Shown here in pieces: positions 11,459 through 23,700 of a stretch of 64,000 bases of DNA. The stretch spans positions 1,245,001 through 1,309,000 of the forward strand of contig NC_065889.1 of the NCBI RefSeq assembly GCF_905147045.1, given 5' to 3'. Every line of letters begins with the position of its first letter. The stretch's first letter is position 1. The translations under genes and the position numbers were made by a program. This DNA comes from Nymphalis io (taxonomy: Eukaryota > Arthropoda > Insecta > Lepidoptera > Nymphalidae). The notes beneath the pieces are model-generated. The model worked only from the letters and a program-made list of their open reading frames with translations, searched no databases and had not been told where the DNA came from.

Positions 11459-14400
11459 ATAGAATAGGAAGGCGGACGAGCATATGGGCCACCTGATGGT
11501 AAGTGGTCACCAACGCTCTTAGACATTGGCATTGTAAGAAATGTCAACCATCGCTTACATATCCAATGCGCCACCAACCTTGGGAACTAAGATTTTATGT
11601 CCCTTGTGCCTGTAATTACACTGACTCACTCACCCTTCAAACCGGAACACAACAATATAAAGTATTGCTGTTTTGCGGTAGAATATCTGATGTGTGGGTG
11701 GTACCTACCCAGACGAGCTTGCACAAAGCCCTACCACCAGTAAAAAGCCCTACCATTAGTATATATATATATAAATTTATTATTAAACTTCCATTAGAAT
11801 CTTAAACAGATTGACCAATATTACTTTCTTGTATTATTCTTTTTATTATTGAAACAATATTTCAAAAAACTTTTTTAATATTATTTTTTATAGAATCAGT
11901 TGTTCATTCAATTATTATCAATAAATTCGTGCAGGTCACATAAATGTTATTATTATTGGAAATGATAAAAAAAAGAGTAATGTATGTGAAATAATAAAAA
12001 TATAAATCATTTTTTTATAACTGTTTTAACACGATAACTTGTCTGAAAGTAAATGATAACCTTATCGGAGACAAAATTGCACTTTAGCATTTATCTCTCT
12101 CTACTCTCTAACTTTTAATAAAAAGTTATTTTGCTCTCTAAAACATACATGCATGAGCTTCTCACAACTATTTATTTATACTCAATGCCAAGCAAATACT
12201 CTGTCATTTTTTTATTATATTATATATGTATATAATAAAACACATAACACCATTTGAATATAAAAATTCCTTATATACAGAGATTGTCTATAAATTTAAA
12301 GTCCATCGAAAAGTTTAAGTATCAAATATATTATTTTTATATATAATGGGGAAATATCTCTTCTCTCGTTGACAATACATAGCAATTACGACCATGTACA
12401 GAAGGGTCGTCTATTACTTTTTTATACTTAACAATATCATATTATTTAAGTTTATTAAGTTATTGTAATCTGTACATTTATATTTAACTTGGAGCAAATA
12501 TTTTATATTATATTACTTTATACTATATATTACAGTAATTTTACCAGCTTTAGCATATGCCAATGCCACTTCTGCAATCCTCTTTACCGAAGCAGCATGA
12601 TCAATAGCACCTGCCTCTGTTAGCACACCACAGTGGCCGTGTGATGTGTATGGACAGAGACATACATCGCATGCTATCGTCAAGTTGGGGAATGCAGATT
12701 TGATCTTAGGCAGAGCCTTTACTACTGGGTTATTCACTGAGTCTGCACTTGATCCGGTAGCATCCTAAAATGATTATATATAAAAATAAATGATTCCCAG
12801 GTATGAATAATAATTAACAATAGCACATTAGTTTAGGTTACGTATTTAAAAAAAAAGCCAATATGGCCCAGTGGTAAGAACGCGTGAATCTTTACCGATG
12901 ATCGTGGGTTCAAGCCTCGGGCAAGCACCACTGAATTTTCATGTGCTTAATTTGTGGTTATTATTCATCTCGTGCTTTACGGTGAAGGATAACATCATGA
13001 GGAAAGCGGCATGTGCCTAATTTCATGGCATTGGAGCAGCGTGGTGGAATAAGTTCCAAACCTTCTCCTCAAAAAGGAACTCTTCTCCTAAGGCCTCTGC
13101 CTTAGCCCAGCCGTGGAACATTCACAGGCTGTTACCTTAAATTACCTTACCTATGTAACTTTAATTATCTTGTAAGATATAAATATTATATACAAATAGA
13201 AAACTTGATATTTCTAAAACTTGCAGTACTTGTACATAAGTATAAGAAGTATTAATAAATTGTGTTAATAAATAATTAGTAGTGCAACTTATCGTTAGCG
13301 AACCTTAGGTTATTTTAAAATACCTTCGGCAATGTTTCAACGATTCCAAAAATCAGAATAGATGTCAATCCATTGTTAACTAACTCAGTAAGTGCTGGCA
13401 TTAGTTTGTTGATTCCATATCTGAATACATTAGGCATACTCGACACAGCTTGCATTGCTTCATTGTTTTCCCTATATAATTAAATGTGCTATAGATAAGG
13501 TAATCATAAAAATGTGATTTTCAAGGTTAGTTTGTCAGTGCAGGTGAGAGTTTTAGCAATTAAATTGACTGAAAAACATTAAACAACGAATTGTAAGATA
13601 CCATTTTAAAACATTTATATTTACTACTGAGGTATATTGTCAAAAATGGATATTACTCTTAAATAAAAACAATATTAATAAAAACTGTATCCTTAAATGC
13701 AACAAAAACGAAACTAACAAATTTAAAAACATTAAACAATTACCAAAATGATTGTTATTAAGTTTCACATTACGAGGTCACTCGTTACTATACCTCCCAT
13801 GCTATACAGTTTCTCTTTCAATAAGAAAACATTATTGGTAATTATAAATTTAAATTTAATCATGCAAAAGTAACTCAATTTGATGCAAAGTTCCTGTGTA
13901 GGATTTAATAATCTTAGCAAATAGCATGTTTAAAAAATTTATTATCAAATTTAAAAATGTAATATGATTATAGTACAATATTTTTTATGTAATATCACAT
14001 CTTATTATTGAACATTAAATTAATAATATATATTTGTGGTTTTAGTTGTGCCAAGGAAGAACAGATTACTTTGGAAATATCATGTAGCGTGCAATCAAAG
14101 TCTAAATCCAAGCTCTTCAAGGCAAAATTAAAAGTAGCATAGTCTCTCTTAATTATTGCAGAAAACAGCCAGAACTTAACTTGTACTTTATACTACCCAT
14201 GACATATATATTTATTTAAATATTGCATGATATTTTTTATACATAAAATTATTTTGAAAAGTTTTAAATCAGGATAGAAGATAAAGATGGTATTATCTTA
14301 TGAATTTGAATATATGAAGTACTAAGATGTTAAGAATAAATTGTAGAAAGAATTGGGATATATTATTTACTGCTATTGACACTTGCTGTTTTTATTATAA

Positions 14401-14587
14401 ATTGCAGTTCAAGAAATATGATATTATCATATCTTATACTGGATGTATTTATTACTTACAGTAAGAAAACCGGATACATTATATTGTGTGGCTCTATACT
14501 TGTATTCGGTTCTTGTAGCTTCCGAAGGGTTGCGTTAAAGTAACCTCCCTGAAGGATATGCTCTGGACTCAAAAATAGAGGATTCAT
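3790..14587 (-). CDS. ALAD: Delta-aminolevulinate dehydratase (porphobilinogen synthase), complete, 8 exons
   Basis: Condenses two 5-aminolevulinate molecules to porphobilinogen, the second step of haem synthesis, in the cytosol. Coding exons (minus strand order) are 14460-14587, 13324-13471, 12545-12764, 10955-11043, 6702-6845, 6134-6250, 5438-5531 and 3790-3854. All introns are GT-AG and phases join without a break, giving 334 aa, the normal family length. The zinc-site cysteines lie in DVCLCPYTSHGHCG (Cys127, 129, 137). The Schiff-base lysines are in YSCKFASSMYG (Lys204) and FLMVKPG (Lys257). The protein begins MNPLFLSPEHILQGGYF. All key residues are present, so the enzyme should be active. 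Intron 4 (10954-6846) is enlarged by a DIRS-like retrotransposon in the opposite orientation, and other introns carry SINEs. In Drosophila the orthologue is called Pbgs. Confidence 0.95.
3894..4202 (+). repeat. SINE family A, near-complete copy, in ALAD intron 7
   Basis: The tRNA-like head carries a box A (TGGCCTAGTGG) and a box B (GGTTCAAACCC), followed by a conserved body and the tail GCCCAGCAGTGGGACATT..CAGGCTGTTACTG. The same order recurs at 12857, 32200 and 57935 on plus and at 5590 and 33352 on minus, which shows that it is a dispersed tRNA-derived SINE rather than a tRNA gene. Confidence 0.85.
4996..5284 (-). repeat. SINE family B copy, in ALAD intron 7 (sense to ALAD)
   Basis: Read on the minus strand it runs from GGCGGACCAGCATATGGGCC to CTACCACCAGTA. 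Ten other full or partial copies in the window share the same body (AACCGGAACACAACAATA, GATGAGTGGGTGGTA). Confidence 0.85.
5590..5818 (-). repeat. SINE family A copy, truncated tail, in ALAD intron 6-7 region
   Basis: This is the reverse complement of the family A layout: a GGCCTCCTCTCC tail side first, then GGTTTCCTCACGATGTTTTCC, ending in the inverted tRNA-like head near 5818. It lies between ALAD exons 6 and 7, upstream of exon 6. The body is shortened compared with the copy at 3894. Confidence 0.75.
6885..7020. repeat. Degenerate repeat fragment in ALAD intron 4
   Basis: It begins TTTTTTGAAGTCGGTTAAAA and continues with a tRNA-head-like GGTTTGAATCTCACTCC. It resembles the GAAGTCGG repeat pieces at about 3350 and 62930. 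The assignment is tentative. Confidence 0.35.
7187..7325 (+). repeat. Left inverted terminal repeat of the DIRS-like element
   Basis: It starts GCTGTGAAGAAGCAGTCG and is the near-perfect reverse complement of 10658-10785, apart from scattered substitutions and a short extra stretch (around GACGACTTA, near 7240) missing on the right. Confidence 0.85.
7471..8298 (+). pseudogene. DIRS gag-like ORF1 (275 codons, 3' end out of frame)
   Basis: It opens MDRAPNKNGEVSD with a serine- and acid-rich start, a basic KKRRL patch and a region SLGGPQYWLSQTQ typical of the first ORF of DIRS elements. It ends in a lysine/arginine/asparagine-rich tail. The last 30 or so codons run in the wrong frame over the start of the RT. 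No zinc knuckle is seen. The role in packaging is inferred from position. Confidence 0.6.
8213..9116 (+). pseudogene. DIRS reverse transcriptase and RNase H, frameshifted
   Basis: RT motifs are visible: KSDGLMRPIFDLRELN, MTKIDISQAYFHVP and LPFGLASAPHLF in one frame, then LVYLDDFLLVHQ in another after a frameshift near 8715. The thumb and connection appear deleted: LGWKVNF is followed almost at once by the RNase H start ATDASDAGWGA. That motif is interrupted by TAA at 8911-8913. RNase H continues with NKKELFAVFAAI and IQSDNRTLVAYI. Confidence 0.8.
9235..10190 (+). pseudogene. DIRS tyrosine recombinase, frameshifted
   Basis: The N-terminal SAM-like part is seen around WRQSTLTTYFPAIRRWLAW. The ORF 9447-10061 then has the catalytic-domain arginine region SSRRRIHDLTLL. 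After a frameshift near 10045 the C terminus continues with ILSRGNWKSSSTFFNHYFR, whose Tyr fits the nucleophile position. This recombinase replaces the DDE integrase of LTR elements. Confidence 0.75.
10540..10636 (+). repeat. Internal complementary region of the DIRS-like element
   Basis: Bases about 10541-10573 are the reverse complement of the left outer end (7158-7190), and the following AATATTACG is complementary to the right outer end CGTAATATT. The two ends are therefore represented joined, as in a circular intermediate. The segment also has its own inverted halves: ATGTTTTCC at the start and GGAAAACAT at about 10617. Confidence 0.75.
10658..10785 (+). repeat. Right inverted terminal repeat of the DIRS-like element
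   Basis: It begins with CTATGAAAGAATATGGCTAC and ends CTGCTTCTTCACAGC, mirroring 7187-7325. Both contain the GTAAACTAGCGCCACCTAG core or its complement. Confidence 0.85.
11163..11312 (-). repeat. SINE family D copy (tRNA-like head) in ALAD intron 3
   Basis: The minus strand reads GAGCCGGTTGGCGTGGTTGG..GGTTCGATTCCCACCCAGG, with box A and box B of a tRNA-type promoter, followed by a SINE body. Only one copy is seen in this window. It lacks a normal acceptor stem and is not a tRNA gene. Confidence 0.65.
11313..11456. repeat. Long (TA)n microsatellite
   Basis: About 140 bases of almost pure TA dinucleotides with a short interruption (GTATATATAAAAATATATATAA), sandwiched between a family D SINE on the left and a family B SINE on the right. 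Length is likely polymorphic. Confidence 0.95.
11456..11744 (+). repeat. SINE family B copy in ALAD intron 3 (antisense to ALAD)
   Basis: A full-length copy from TTTTATAGAATAGGAAGGCGG to CCCTACCACCAGTAAAAAG. It follows directly on the (TA)n tract. Confidence 0.85.
12857..13140 (+). repeat. SINE family A copy in ALAD intron 2
   Basis: Same layout as the copy at 3894, with a small internal deletion before the CATTGGAGCAGCGTGGTGGAA part. Confidence 0.8.
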
Positions 14588-15738
14588 ATTGAAAAGGTTG
14601 ATTTCAATTGTATCACTGTTTTAAGTAATAACTTTATATAATTTATAGTCGATCTCTGAAAATATAAAAAACAAAGTTAAAGTAACGTAGACGTATATAA
14701 AAAAACACATAAATATAGTGCTTCTAGGGTTGTCCAATATGTATTTATAATTAAAAGTCAGTATACCTTATATGGTGAGTAGATATTAATAATATTTCAA
14801 TATATTGACCACTTTGTATTGTAGATCAGATATAGTCTATATTGGATCGGATTGGAAGTCGTATTAAAAAAATTTAATAGATAATACACTTTGTATTACT
14901 ATTGCTGAATATTAAATACCGAATGAAGTTCGAATTGTTATGTCAATTAAAATGACATTGACATCTTGCTGTTTTACGGTTTAGTGCAAAATAGCTAATG
15001 CAATAACATAACGTATTAGTGAAATATTTTATTTGCGCAAATTTAATGCACAAAAAAATTGCAATAACAATTATGTAGTCAATTCCATTTATATTCCTAT
15101 ATGTTACCCAATAATAATGAAGTAGGCTATAGCTAGTTTTTAGTTTTCAGTTATTCTATTAAAAAATCGATAGTAATAAAAATATACTCTTGTATAGGGC
15201 GTGTATTAAAATTTTATTCACATCTTAAGCCTGTACATTTTATAAAACATTACTATATACAAATATTATGACACACCTTTATTTATAAGTATATAATAAA
15301 ACTTTCCCTTAAAAATATGTTTACCTCAATTATACTTATAGTAAGTAATAGAGTTTACTTCATGCATAAACAAACGAGACAGTTCTTAAATCCTTTTTTT
15401 TTTCATTTTAAAAATATAAATTTTTCTTTTTAAAAATCATTTATAAAATTTAAAAATTTAACAGCAAGTTTCGCATCATATACAAAACGAAATAAATATA
15501 TGTCTTTTTATATAATAAATAAGTATCACAATTCTTTTACAATATATCACCATAAATAGTAAATTATTATACTTTGTAATTAAAATTGATTACAAATAAA
15601 CATTTTGTTAAATATTTACCAATTGACTATTTATATTTTGTTGCTGGAAATATAATAATTTCTTTTTATTGCCAAATACTTCAAGCATCTGCTGGAAATC
15701 AACAACAGCAGCAGCTAAAAACCTAACAAAGCTAGTGG

Positions 15739-15897
15739 GCATTATGCCGCATTGCCTCCAATGTGGCCTGTATACCTGCTAACCCAGCAGCTATCGCCTA
15801 TATAGCCTCACTAGCTCTTGCTGACCTCTCTTCCACTGCAAGTCTTCTTTCTTCTAATTGAAGAACCCAATCAGGAGCAGAAGTAACTTCACTTTCT
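15739..15897 (-). pseudogene. Fragment of a MADF/Harbinger-accessory-like coiled-coil protein
   Basis: The minus strand translates to SEVTSAPDWVLQLEERR, then LAVEERSARASEAI, an in-frame TAG, AIAAGLAGIQATLEAMRHNAH and a stop. LEERRLAVEER repeats of this kind end the Myb/MADF-like proteins of Harbinger transposons. The similarity is weak, the piece is short and contains a stop, so it is a remnant. Confidence 0.4.
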
Positions 15898-16451
15898 AAA
15901 ACACAAAATGAATTGTGATATAACATTTTTTTATAAATATGATGACAAATTTACAAAAAGCGAACAAATTAATTTGAAGATTTAGTCAATAATTACACAA
16001 ATACACTCTCTCTCTCTCGTATAATCTCAACTGTGTGACAATGCGGAAGGTTTACAGTGATAATTACTAAAACCAAAAATATATATGTTTTTTATAAGGA
16101 AAAAATTACATTTTAAGAAATATTGCTTAATTTCTTTTGCTTTTAAGCTTGCTTATCTCAGTTTAATAGTCTCATATAGGATCTTCAAATTTTTCTTCTA
16201 CTAAATTTCTGATACCACATTTGTTGTTATCAGGTAATATTAATTAGCAAATTTATTTTCTTGTGGCTTCTAGATGGTCACACTTATACTGTACTTTCTC
16301 CAAAACTTTTTGAGTATTTTTTGATATGTAATGTAAGTGAAACCAGTCTAGTAGTCCAGTCAACAGCCTGAAATATTAAAAACCAATATATTAAAAATCG
16401 ATGTTATGATTATGCTAAATATGCCTCTTCTAGTTGTTACATAATTTACCG

Positions 16452-16562
16452 ATGATTTAAAAAAGGTGGCAGGGTCGGGATGGATGCGGACTGCCCAAGA
16501 TCGTGATGGTTGACGCTCTATGGGGGAGGCTTTCGTCCAGCAGTGGACGGCAAAAGGCAGAA
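16452..16562 (+). mobile_element. 3' remnant of an RTE-type non-LTR retrotransposon
   Basis: One frame reads GWMRTAQDRDG, then (after a stop) RSMGEAFVQQWTAKGR. A closing AQDR..W..GEAFVQQW motif is typical of the C terminus of RTE-clade reverse-transcriptase ORFs common in moths and butterflies. The 5' part is absent. Confidence 0.6.
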
Positions 16563-17713
16563 AAAAAAGTTGTTACATGTATTCATCATATACAGCAGCT
16601 GTGCTTCAGTTGCTGTATCAGGGTTTGTTTAATAATATTGGCTATTATTATTAAATTATGAAGTTTCACACTTGACAGTTAAAACTTAAATCAAAACTAC
16701 CTGCCAATAATCAAATCGGATTTCCTGAAAAACTTAGCGTGTAAAACGTCTTATAAACTATAACATTACTTATTGTATCGTGCTATTGTTCCCCGATATA
16801 TTTATATTATTTAATCAAATGAATATAACATTTTATTGTTTTATGAATTGTTAATTTTATTTAAATGTGCAGCAATGCTAAAAATTCATTCATCAATTTG
16901 AATTTTAAAAATTGACAAAAACTATATAGCATAGTGTTCAGTTTCAGACTCATAGACTTTAGGAGCAGGAGAAAAATGATACATTGATATTGATATTACA
17001 CTCCCTTTAATACATCCATACTTTGTAATTTACCTGCTTTAATTTTTTTTTGTAAATTGCTTGCAATAAAGGCTAAATAAATGAACAAAAATAAACACTG
17101 CTTAAATCGCTTCGAAATTAAAGAATATTTTACAAAAATTGATTATATTACTAAAATTGTATTTAGTGTATCTACGAATACAACTATTAATAATTAGCTT
17201 TTCTTTAGTTTTCATTCTGTTCTTTATCTTTAATCTGTATAAGTACATAAGATAAAAGTGACAGACGACAGGTACACAACAAGCCCAAAGTATCTGTATT
17301 TACTTATATTGTATATTGATATATTCTGACCTGTGGGCTGCGGATAAAATGAAATATTATCAATTATGTACTCCCTAAGTTTCATAGTTACTGTTAGAAT
17401 TAAAATATATTTATAAAAACTTAACCTAGATACGTAAAAAAAGGACAATTTTCTGTTGTTATTAAAGTCGTCTTTTGCATTGTGACAATTTCACTTCGTC
17501 TTTTTTCTATTTTGTACATGATACATGTACAATTTCAATATTTATTTTACAAGAGTTGTTACATTATTTAAAAAAAAAAAACATGGTAACTTCAGTGTAT
17601 CTTCTGCAAATGTATTTATGAACTTTCCATTTCACATTTCAAAAGCATAAAAGAACGTGTCGAGCAAGGACGCTTTAAAGTTGACTTGGTATAAAAGAAG
17701 TGACCTTGGCAAC

Positions 17714-20700
17714 ATGCACACTGACGACGAATCCCCCGTCATTAACCCAGAAGAGAGTAACGACACGTCGCTTGATAACGTTAGTGTAAGGCTTGATAAA
17801 ATTGACACTGGAAAGAAATCCGAGAAAAAAAGTGACACAGAAGATCCGAAGCCGCGAATAGTTCTCACCTTTCGATCGGAAAAATCTGGTGCTAAAACTA
17901 GCAACATGAAAATAGTGTCAAACGAAGAAAAACATGATGAAATCTCCCCACGACGGTCTATTCGGACTAGAAACACGAAGAAAGAATCTGATGATGACAA
18001 TGTAAGCCATTTAGATTCCGAAGATGAAGAGCTTATTGAAAGTTCTAATGCACCGAAACGATCAACCAGACGCCGCAGCAAAGAATTCACAGATGTTATT
18101 GCAAATGCTATTGCAAGAAAAGAGAAGTATTATAATGAATCATCATCTGCTCCCACTCAAAGGCTGTCCCGTAGAATAAAGCCAACAGCTAAAATATTAG
18201 CCAACGAAGAGTTACGAATGGGTTTAGAGTCACAAAACAATGCTCGCCTCGGAATTTCCACCGATAAATCTACAGAAGAAGGAGTAAGAACAAGACGGTC
18301 AGCCCAAGTAAAAAATGTTGATTTCACTTCAGAGAAAAGGTCTTCAAAAAGAAAACATCAAGAAGAAAGTGCAAATGAGAGTTCAGATAAAGAAAGTGAT
18401 CATTCTTCCAAGAAACTAATACATTTATGTAACCTAGGTCTTAAAGTCAAGGATGATGAATCAAGTGAAGCAGAAAACAGGTAACTTAATCATTTATACA
18501 GATATTCTTGATAAATATCCCAGCCTGATGATAAATGGACATAAAATAGTAGAGCCTATGTATATACACTGCTTAATTGTATAACCAATTAAATTATAAA
18601 GTCCACTATTAATATTGTCAAAGAAGCATTAAAAAATTCCTAATATGAAAACATTACTTACATTCAATAAGTGTTATATAAAACTACATAAATGATAGAT
18701 TGTGAAATAAGTTTTTAAAGTAACAGTAATAATTAACTAATACTATTAATATTGTTCTCTGATCAGTAATTCTTAATATTAAGTAGCGTTAAGAGAGACT
18801 CTTACAGCTGTTATTATTTATAAAATTAACTGTGTTCACTAAACCACAATAACTATCAGACCAACAATTTGATTTTCCAATAAGTTGATTCTTGATTGAC
18901 TGCCTCGTTGGTCTAGTGGCTTGATGTAAGGCCGCAGACCTGGAGGTCCTGGGTTCAATTCCCAGATCGTGCCAATAAAAACTTATTGGGTTTTTCTGTC
19001 AGAAAATTCTCAGTAGTAGCCCAGAGTCTGGAAGTTGGATGTGTGAACACTCCCGAGCCTCGGAAAGCACGTAAAGTCATTGGTTCTGCGCCTGAACTCT
19101 TTCCGGTCTTGTCGGATTGCCGTCTCATTGGATTATGGGAATAGAGAGTACACTTGTGTTTGTGCACACACTTGTGCACTATAATGCCTCCTGCGTAGTT
19201 GGCTAATCGGATCGGACATTATTATTATTGATTCTTACTAAGACGAGACACTTATTAGGTTAATCTTTTAGAAAACATAATACAGATTAGAACATATTCA
19301 TTGAATATATAAAACAATCATAAAATCTTATAATCTTTATAATACTGAATACAGAAATGCAAATAAAAACAATTACAAATAAACCTGTCTCTTATGGGTC
19401 TCCTGCATATCATCAATAAAACATAGTCGTAATACTAATAATAATAGTCATAATTTTTATTCATATTTAAACTGTATTCTGCTAGATCTAAAATCCCAAA
19501 TGCCGTGATCCCTACTAAATATTATTAATAAATGATATAATCATATCATATTCATTGAAGTGTGAGCTAGAAGCCAATGCTATGTAGTTATTTGCTACAT
19601 TATGGCTATGCGCTTGCTTTTAGAATAACAGAAAGTTCAGCAAATGAGGGGGCTGAAGATGATGAAGATGAAGAAATTGATGATGATACAGAAGTTATAA
19701 GCAAACTTCTAGAAGCAGATGAAGAGAGCGCCAGCGATGAAGACTTCTGTCCAGAGACATCTACAAAGAGAAGACGTTCAAGAAGAAACTGCTCACCGTA
19801 CGCGCAGACAGTTGCTCAAATAGATGTTTTATACATTAGTCCTGTTGACCTTACAAAGATACACATGCTGGGTGCCGTGAAAGTCAATTTTAGATAATTT
19901 TTGTATTACTTTTTTATTTATATTGTTTTAGTTAATATATATGAGAGATAATTTAAGTATGGCCTGTTACCCCTTAATTAACTTTTAATGTTAGTATTTT
20001 TTTACTTCAACAATATCATATAGAAAATATAATGGAAAATAATTTATTGTAAATGCTAGAAAGTATTTGTATCTTGAGAAGGTTTGAAGATCACTTTGGT
20101 ATTGAATTGAGATTTCATTAATATAATAAAAAGCTTAATAATATATTTTATTTAAATTACTTGGGAAAAACTGTGACTAATTTTTATAAGATAATTAATT
20201 GAAACCGTCCTGTACAATTGTGATCTAGATTTTTATTGATTTCTATTAGACTTCTTTTTCTTATGCTAATTTTTTTTCAGATTCTTATTTTAACCTTTCA
20301 GTTATGCCTTATTTATTTATCATTGCATGTTAATTAGATTATTTATAATTTATTTATTTTTTTGGACGTAATTACTTTTTTTTTTATATTAGTCACAGTA
20401 AATATTATATATTCGTTTTTGTTTCCAGTGCGCCCCTGCGGCGATCGTCCCGCAGAGCAAATTTAGGACTGTATTATTACGACACGTTTGCATTCGACGA
20501 CGGAGGCGACAGGTATAAAAACAAATTACTTAATGCTTTATTTTAAGTGTATCATAATACAAAACTCGCATGTTCAGGAATCCACCATCACCATAAAAAT
20601 CATGATATTTTTTCAATAAAATGGTTCGGTGGATGGTCACCAGTGCCCATAGACATTGGCATTGCAAGAAATATTGATCATTTCTTACATATCCAATGCG

Positions 20701-23700
20701 CTACCATCCCTGGGAACTAAGATGCTATGTTTCTCGTGCCTGTAATTACACTGACTCTCTTATCCTTCAAACAGGACCACATTCCGTATTGATGTTTAGT
20801 GGTAGAACATCTGAAGACTGGGTGGCATTTACTTATATAAATGTATATATATATATTTGTGTATGTATAGTGTATATCTATGTATATATAATGCACTTGC
20901 CCGAAGTGTGTCCGACATGTGTGGAAAAGATCACTAATTTGCTTTTACGTATATATTTTTTTCTTTCATTTGAGTGTGCAATAAAGATACTTATTATTAC
21001 TTAACCAGCAGGCTTGCACAAAGCCATGGGGCACAAAATAAAACGTTAAATTAAAATAACTGGTTTTTTGTGTGTGTCATCATATTAATGTTTAGAATTC
21101 AAATTCATTTAAGGAATATTTTTATTATTAAAAGCTCAATAGATCCTCTATTATTATTATTTTTAACTATTTTAGTGACTACGAACCCAAACGTAAAAAT
21201 ACTCGATCTCACGGCGCTGACGAAGCACACTCTGAAGGGGAGACCGATGCAAAAATGTGAGATTTAATATTTTTTTTAAATGTCACTCACAAATATAATT
21301 TGTTACTCAATCGATTTTCCATATTTTTTTATCACTCTTTTAAAATGATTATAAATGAATTACACCACAGTGCCTCGGATGCCGCTGGTGCGGAAGAAAA
21401 CACGGAGGCGGCGTGCCCGGCCGAGGCGTCCACCATCGTGGCCACGTGCCTGTGTGAAGAACCTAGCAACATATACGCCGCTCCCTCGGAATTAAAAGGT
21501 ACAACAATCACTTCATCATATTCAAAAAGCCGTCTTTAACATCTTACTATTATTTTTAAACCGCCTTACAACAAGAAGGAGGTTTTAAGTGGTTATATAT
21601 TTTTTGTGCACTATGTTATAGCTTCTTCGGTTTTATACTCAGTTCAGTACATTGCATGAAACCTTTTTTTTTATAGAATAGGAAGGCGGACGAACATATA
21701 GGCTACCTGATGGTAACTGGTCTCCAACGCCCATAGACATTGGCATTGTAAGATATGTCAACCATCGCTTACATAGCCAATGCGCCACCAACCTTGGGAA
21801 CTAAGATTTTATGTCCCTTGTGCCTGTAATTACAGTGGCTCACTCGCCCTTCAAACCGGAACACAACAATATCAAGTACTGCTGTTTTGCGGTGGAATAT
21901 CTGATGAGTGGGTGGTACCTACCCAGACGAGCTTGCACAAAGCCCTACTAATAATAACGCTGCCCCAACTAATAATAAAATAAATAATAAAAGCGAAAGT
22001 GAGTTGAGAGTTGCGTATATTAGGTTTTCACATTTGAAACACTCAACCGATCATCATGATCAATGTCAGATGTACAGAAAAGGGCGTAGTCCAACCTTAC
22101 AATTCTAATATGACTCGCTCATCTAACCACATCACGTTGCCTGCAACTCAATACAATACACTTAATACTATGAGTTCATGAGCGGGTCGTGCCGGGCCGC
22201 AGAGCCCGTGTTCTGCCAGGCCGTGGAGCTGGTGGACGGCGTGCGCGTGGGCTGCTCGCACGCGCTGCCGCCCCGCGCGCCGCGCGCGCTCGCCCGCGCC
22301 GGCCTGCGCGCGCCCTACGTGCTCACGTGCCGCCTGCACGCCGCGCAGCTGCGCGCGCACATGTGCTGCCCCACCTGCGGACTGTTCTGCACGCAGGTGC
22401 GAATATTACCACCCTACTCGAATGGAAATATACCTTACTTTTATTTAGTCTGTCTTTTGTACACCGCATGCAGAAGTATTATAGGCGAATGCTCATGTGT
22501 CGTGTTCGTGATATTTAGTGGAAAACGATAAATTAATATAGGGAATATTTTTCAGGGGATATTCTTCCAATGTTCCAAGAACCACCTCTTTCATTTAGAG
22601 TGTGGTATACAAGGCGGGGACTCCAAGCAGAAGCCCGGGTGTCCCCATTGCGGGGTGCACTCGTACCGCTGGCAGCCCGTCAACCGCGAGTACGCGCGCG
22701 TGCGGGTCGACATGCACTGCAGCAACAAGCGCGTGTTCCTGCCCGACCAGCGGGAGCAGTGGTGAGGCACGACGCACGCATCGATACGAACTCTTTATAA
22801 ATAATTCTCCTCTCGCAAAAAAAAGATTTCATATTTTTTTTTATGATGAACTAATTTTTGCCTAATAGAAAGGTTAATTTAATTTTTGACAGATTACAGG
22901 AATGAAAATAAATATGTGATGTCATTTGTCTATTGTTTTCAGCACGCCAGCTTTTCTAGGCTTTTCGTCCGTCGACCCTTCACAGTTAGATGAAGTTCCG
23001 CCGATTCCAGAGGAGTTACTATCTTCGACGCCCTTAGATATTAAAAAGCTTTTCGAAAGGGACACCGAGGAGGAGCTGACCGACTGTTCGATGCAGGCGT
23101 TATACGAGGCGATTATAAACGGGGAGCCCGTCGATCAGCTAATACCGAAAATCAGTAAGTCTTACATTAATTATGAGGCTTTATTTGGACACACCCTAAG
23201 CGTGTCGGTGACCTAAAAGCCAGATCTTATCTTAAAAACGCTGATTCGCCTACGAACTGAAGAGCTAATTTGAATATAATAGACATGGGCGTTTTTGATT
23301 TTTAACGCAAACTGATATTTATGCGATTTCAAATTTACAAATCGATTTCAAAATCCGATTTTAGATATCCGATTTCGGTAACGTCTAAACTTACCAAATC
23401 GCTTGTGCTCAGGCAAATATAGTCTTTAAGTACTTAATAGTAAGGTCGATGATTGTGTAATTGAAATCCGAATCGCAAAATTCGCGCTATCTTTTTTATT
23501 CCAATTGGTTAGAAAGAGAAAAAGCAAATTTCATAGTATGTAACAATCAGTTTGCGTTTGGATACCATACACAATTCGTTTGGTGATATCCAGTGATTTT
23601 ATTTGTCGATTCGAAATATTTGTGGTATCGATCTATAGATCGTTGGCGTTTGGTTCGGCTAGGTCGATTATTGAAATCGGATTTTTGGTTTGTGAAATTG

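Larger units (their letters stand above)
14588..17713. other. Divergent intergenic region between ALAD (minus) and EHMT (plus)
   Basis: AT-rich DNA that must hold both promoters. Apart from a coiled-coil gene remnant (15739-15897) and a LINE 3' remnant (16452-16562) I see no gene. A long poly-A/T tract lies at about 17570. Confidence 0.5.
17714..22396 (+). other. EHMT exon map, exons 1-6
   Basis: Exon 1 is 17714-18480 (donor GTAACT). Exon 2 is 19624-19797, where the earlier TTTTAG acceptor keeps phase and the nearer ACAG does not. Exon 3 is 20429-20512, exon 4 21176-21256, exon 5 21371-21498. Exon 6 is 22203-22396; its acceptor lies in GGGCCGCAG with a poor pyrimidine tract and is the least certain junction of the gene. 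Confidence 0.82.

Noticed and set aside
11224..11577. ORFs with long Tyr-Ile repeats
   Set aside because: Produced by the (TA)n microsatellite; not protein-coding.
15160..15175. DRE near the ALAD promoter (AATCGATAG)
   Set aside because: Differs from TATCGATA at the first base and is unpaired; likely chance.
17657..17713. N-terminal extension of EHMT starting at GTG 17657
   Set aside because: GTG is not a normal animal start; the first in-frame ATG is 17714 and the extension has no recognisable content.
21780..21983. ORF beginning MRHQPWELRFYVPCACNY (also in other SINE B copies)
   Set aside because: Repeated in every SINE B copy and truncated in many; it is repeat-derived, not a gene.
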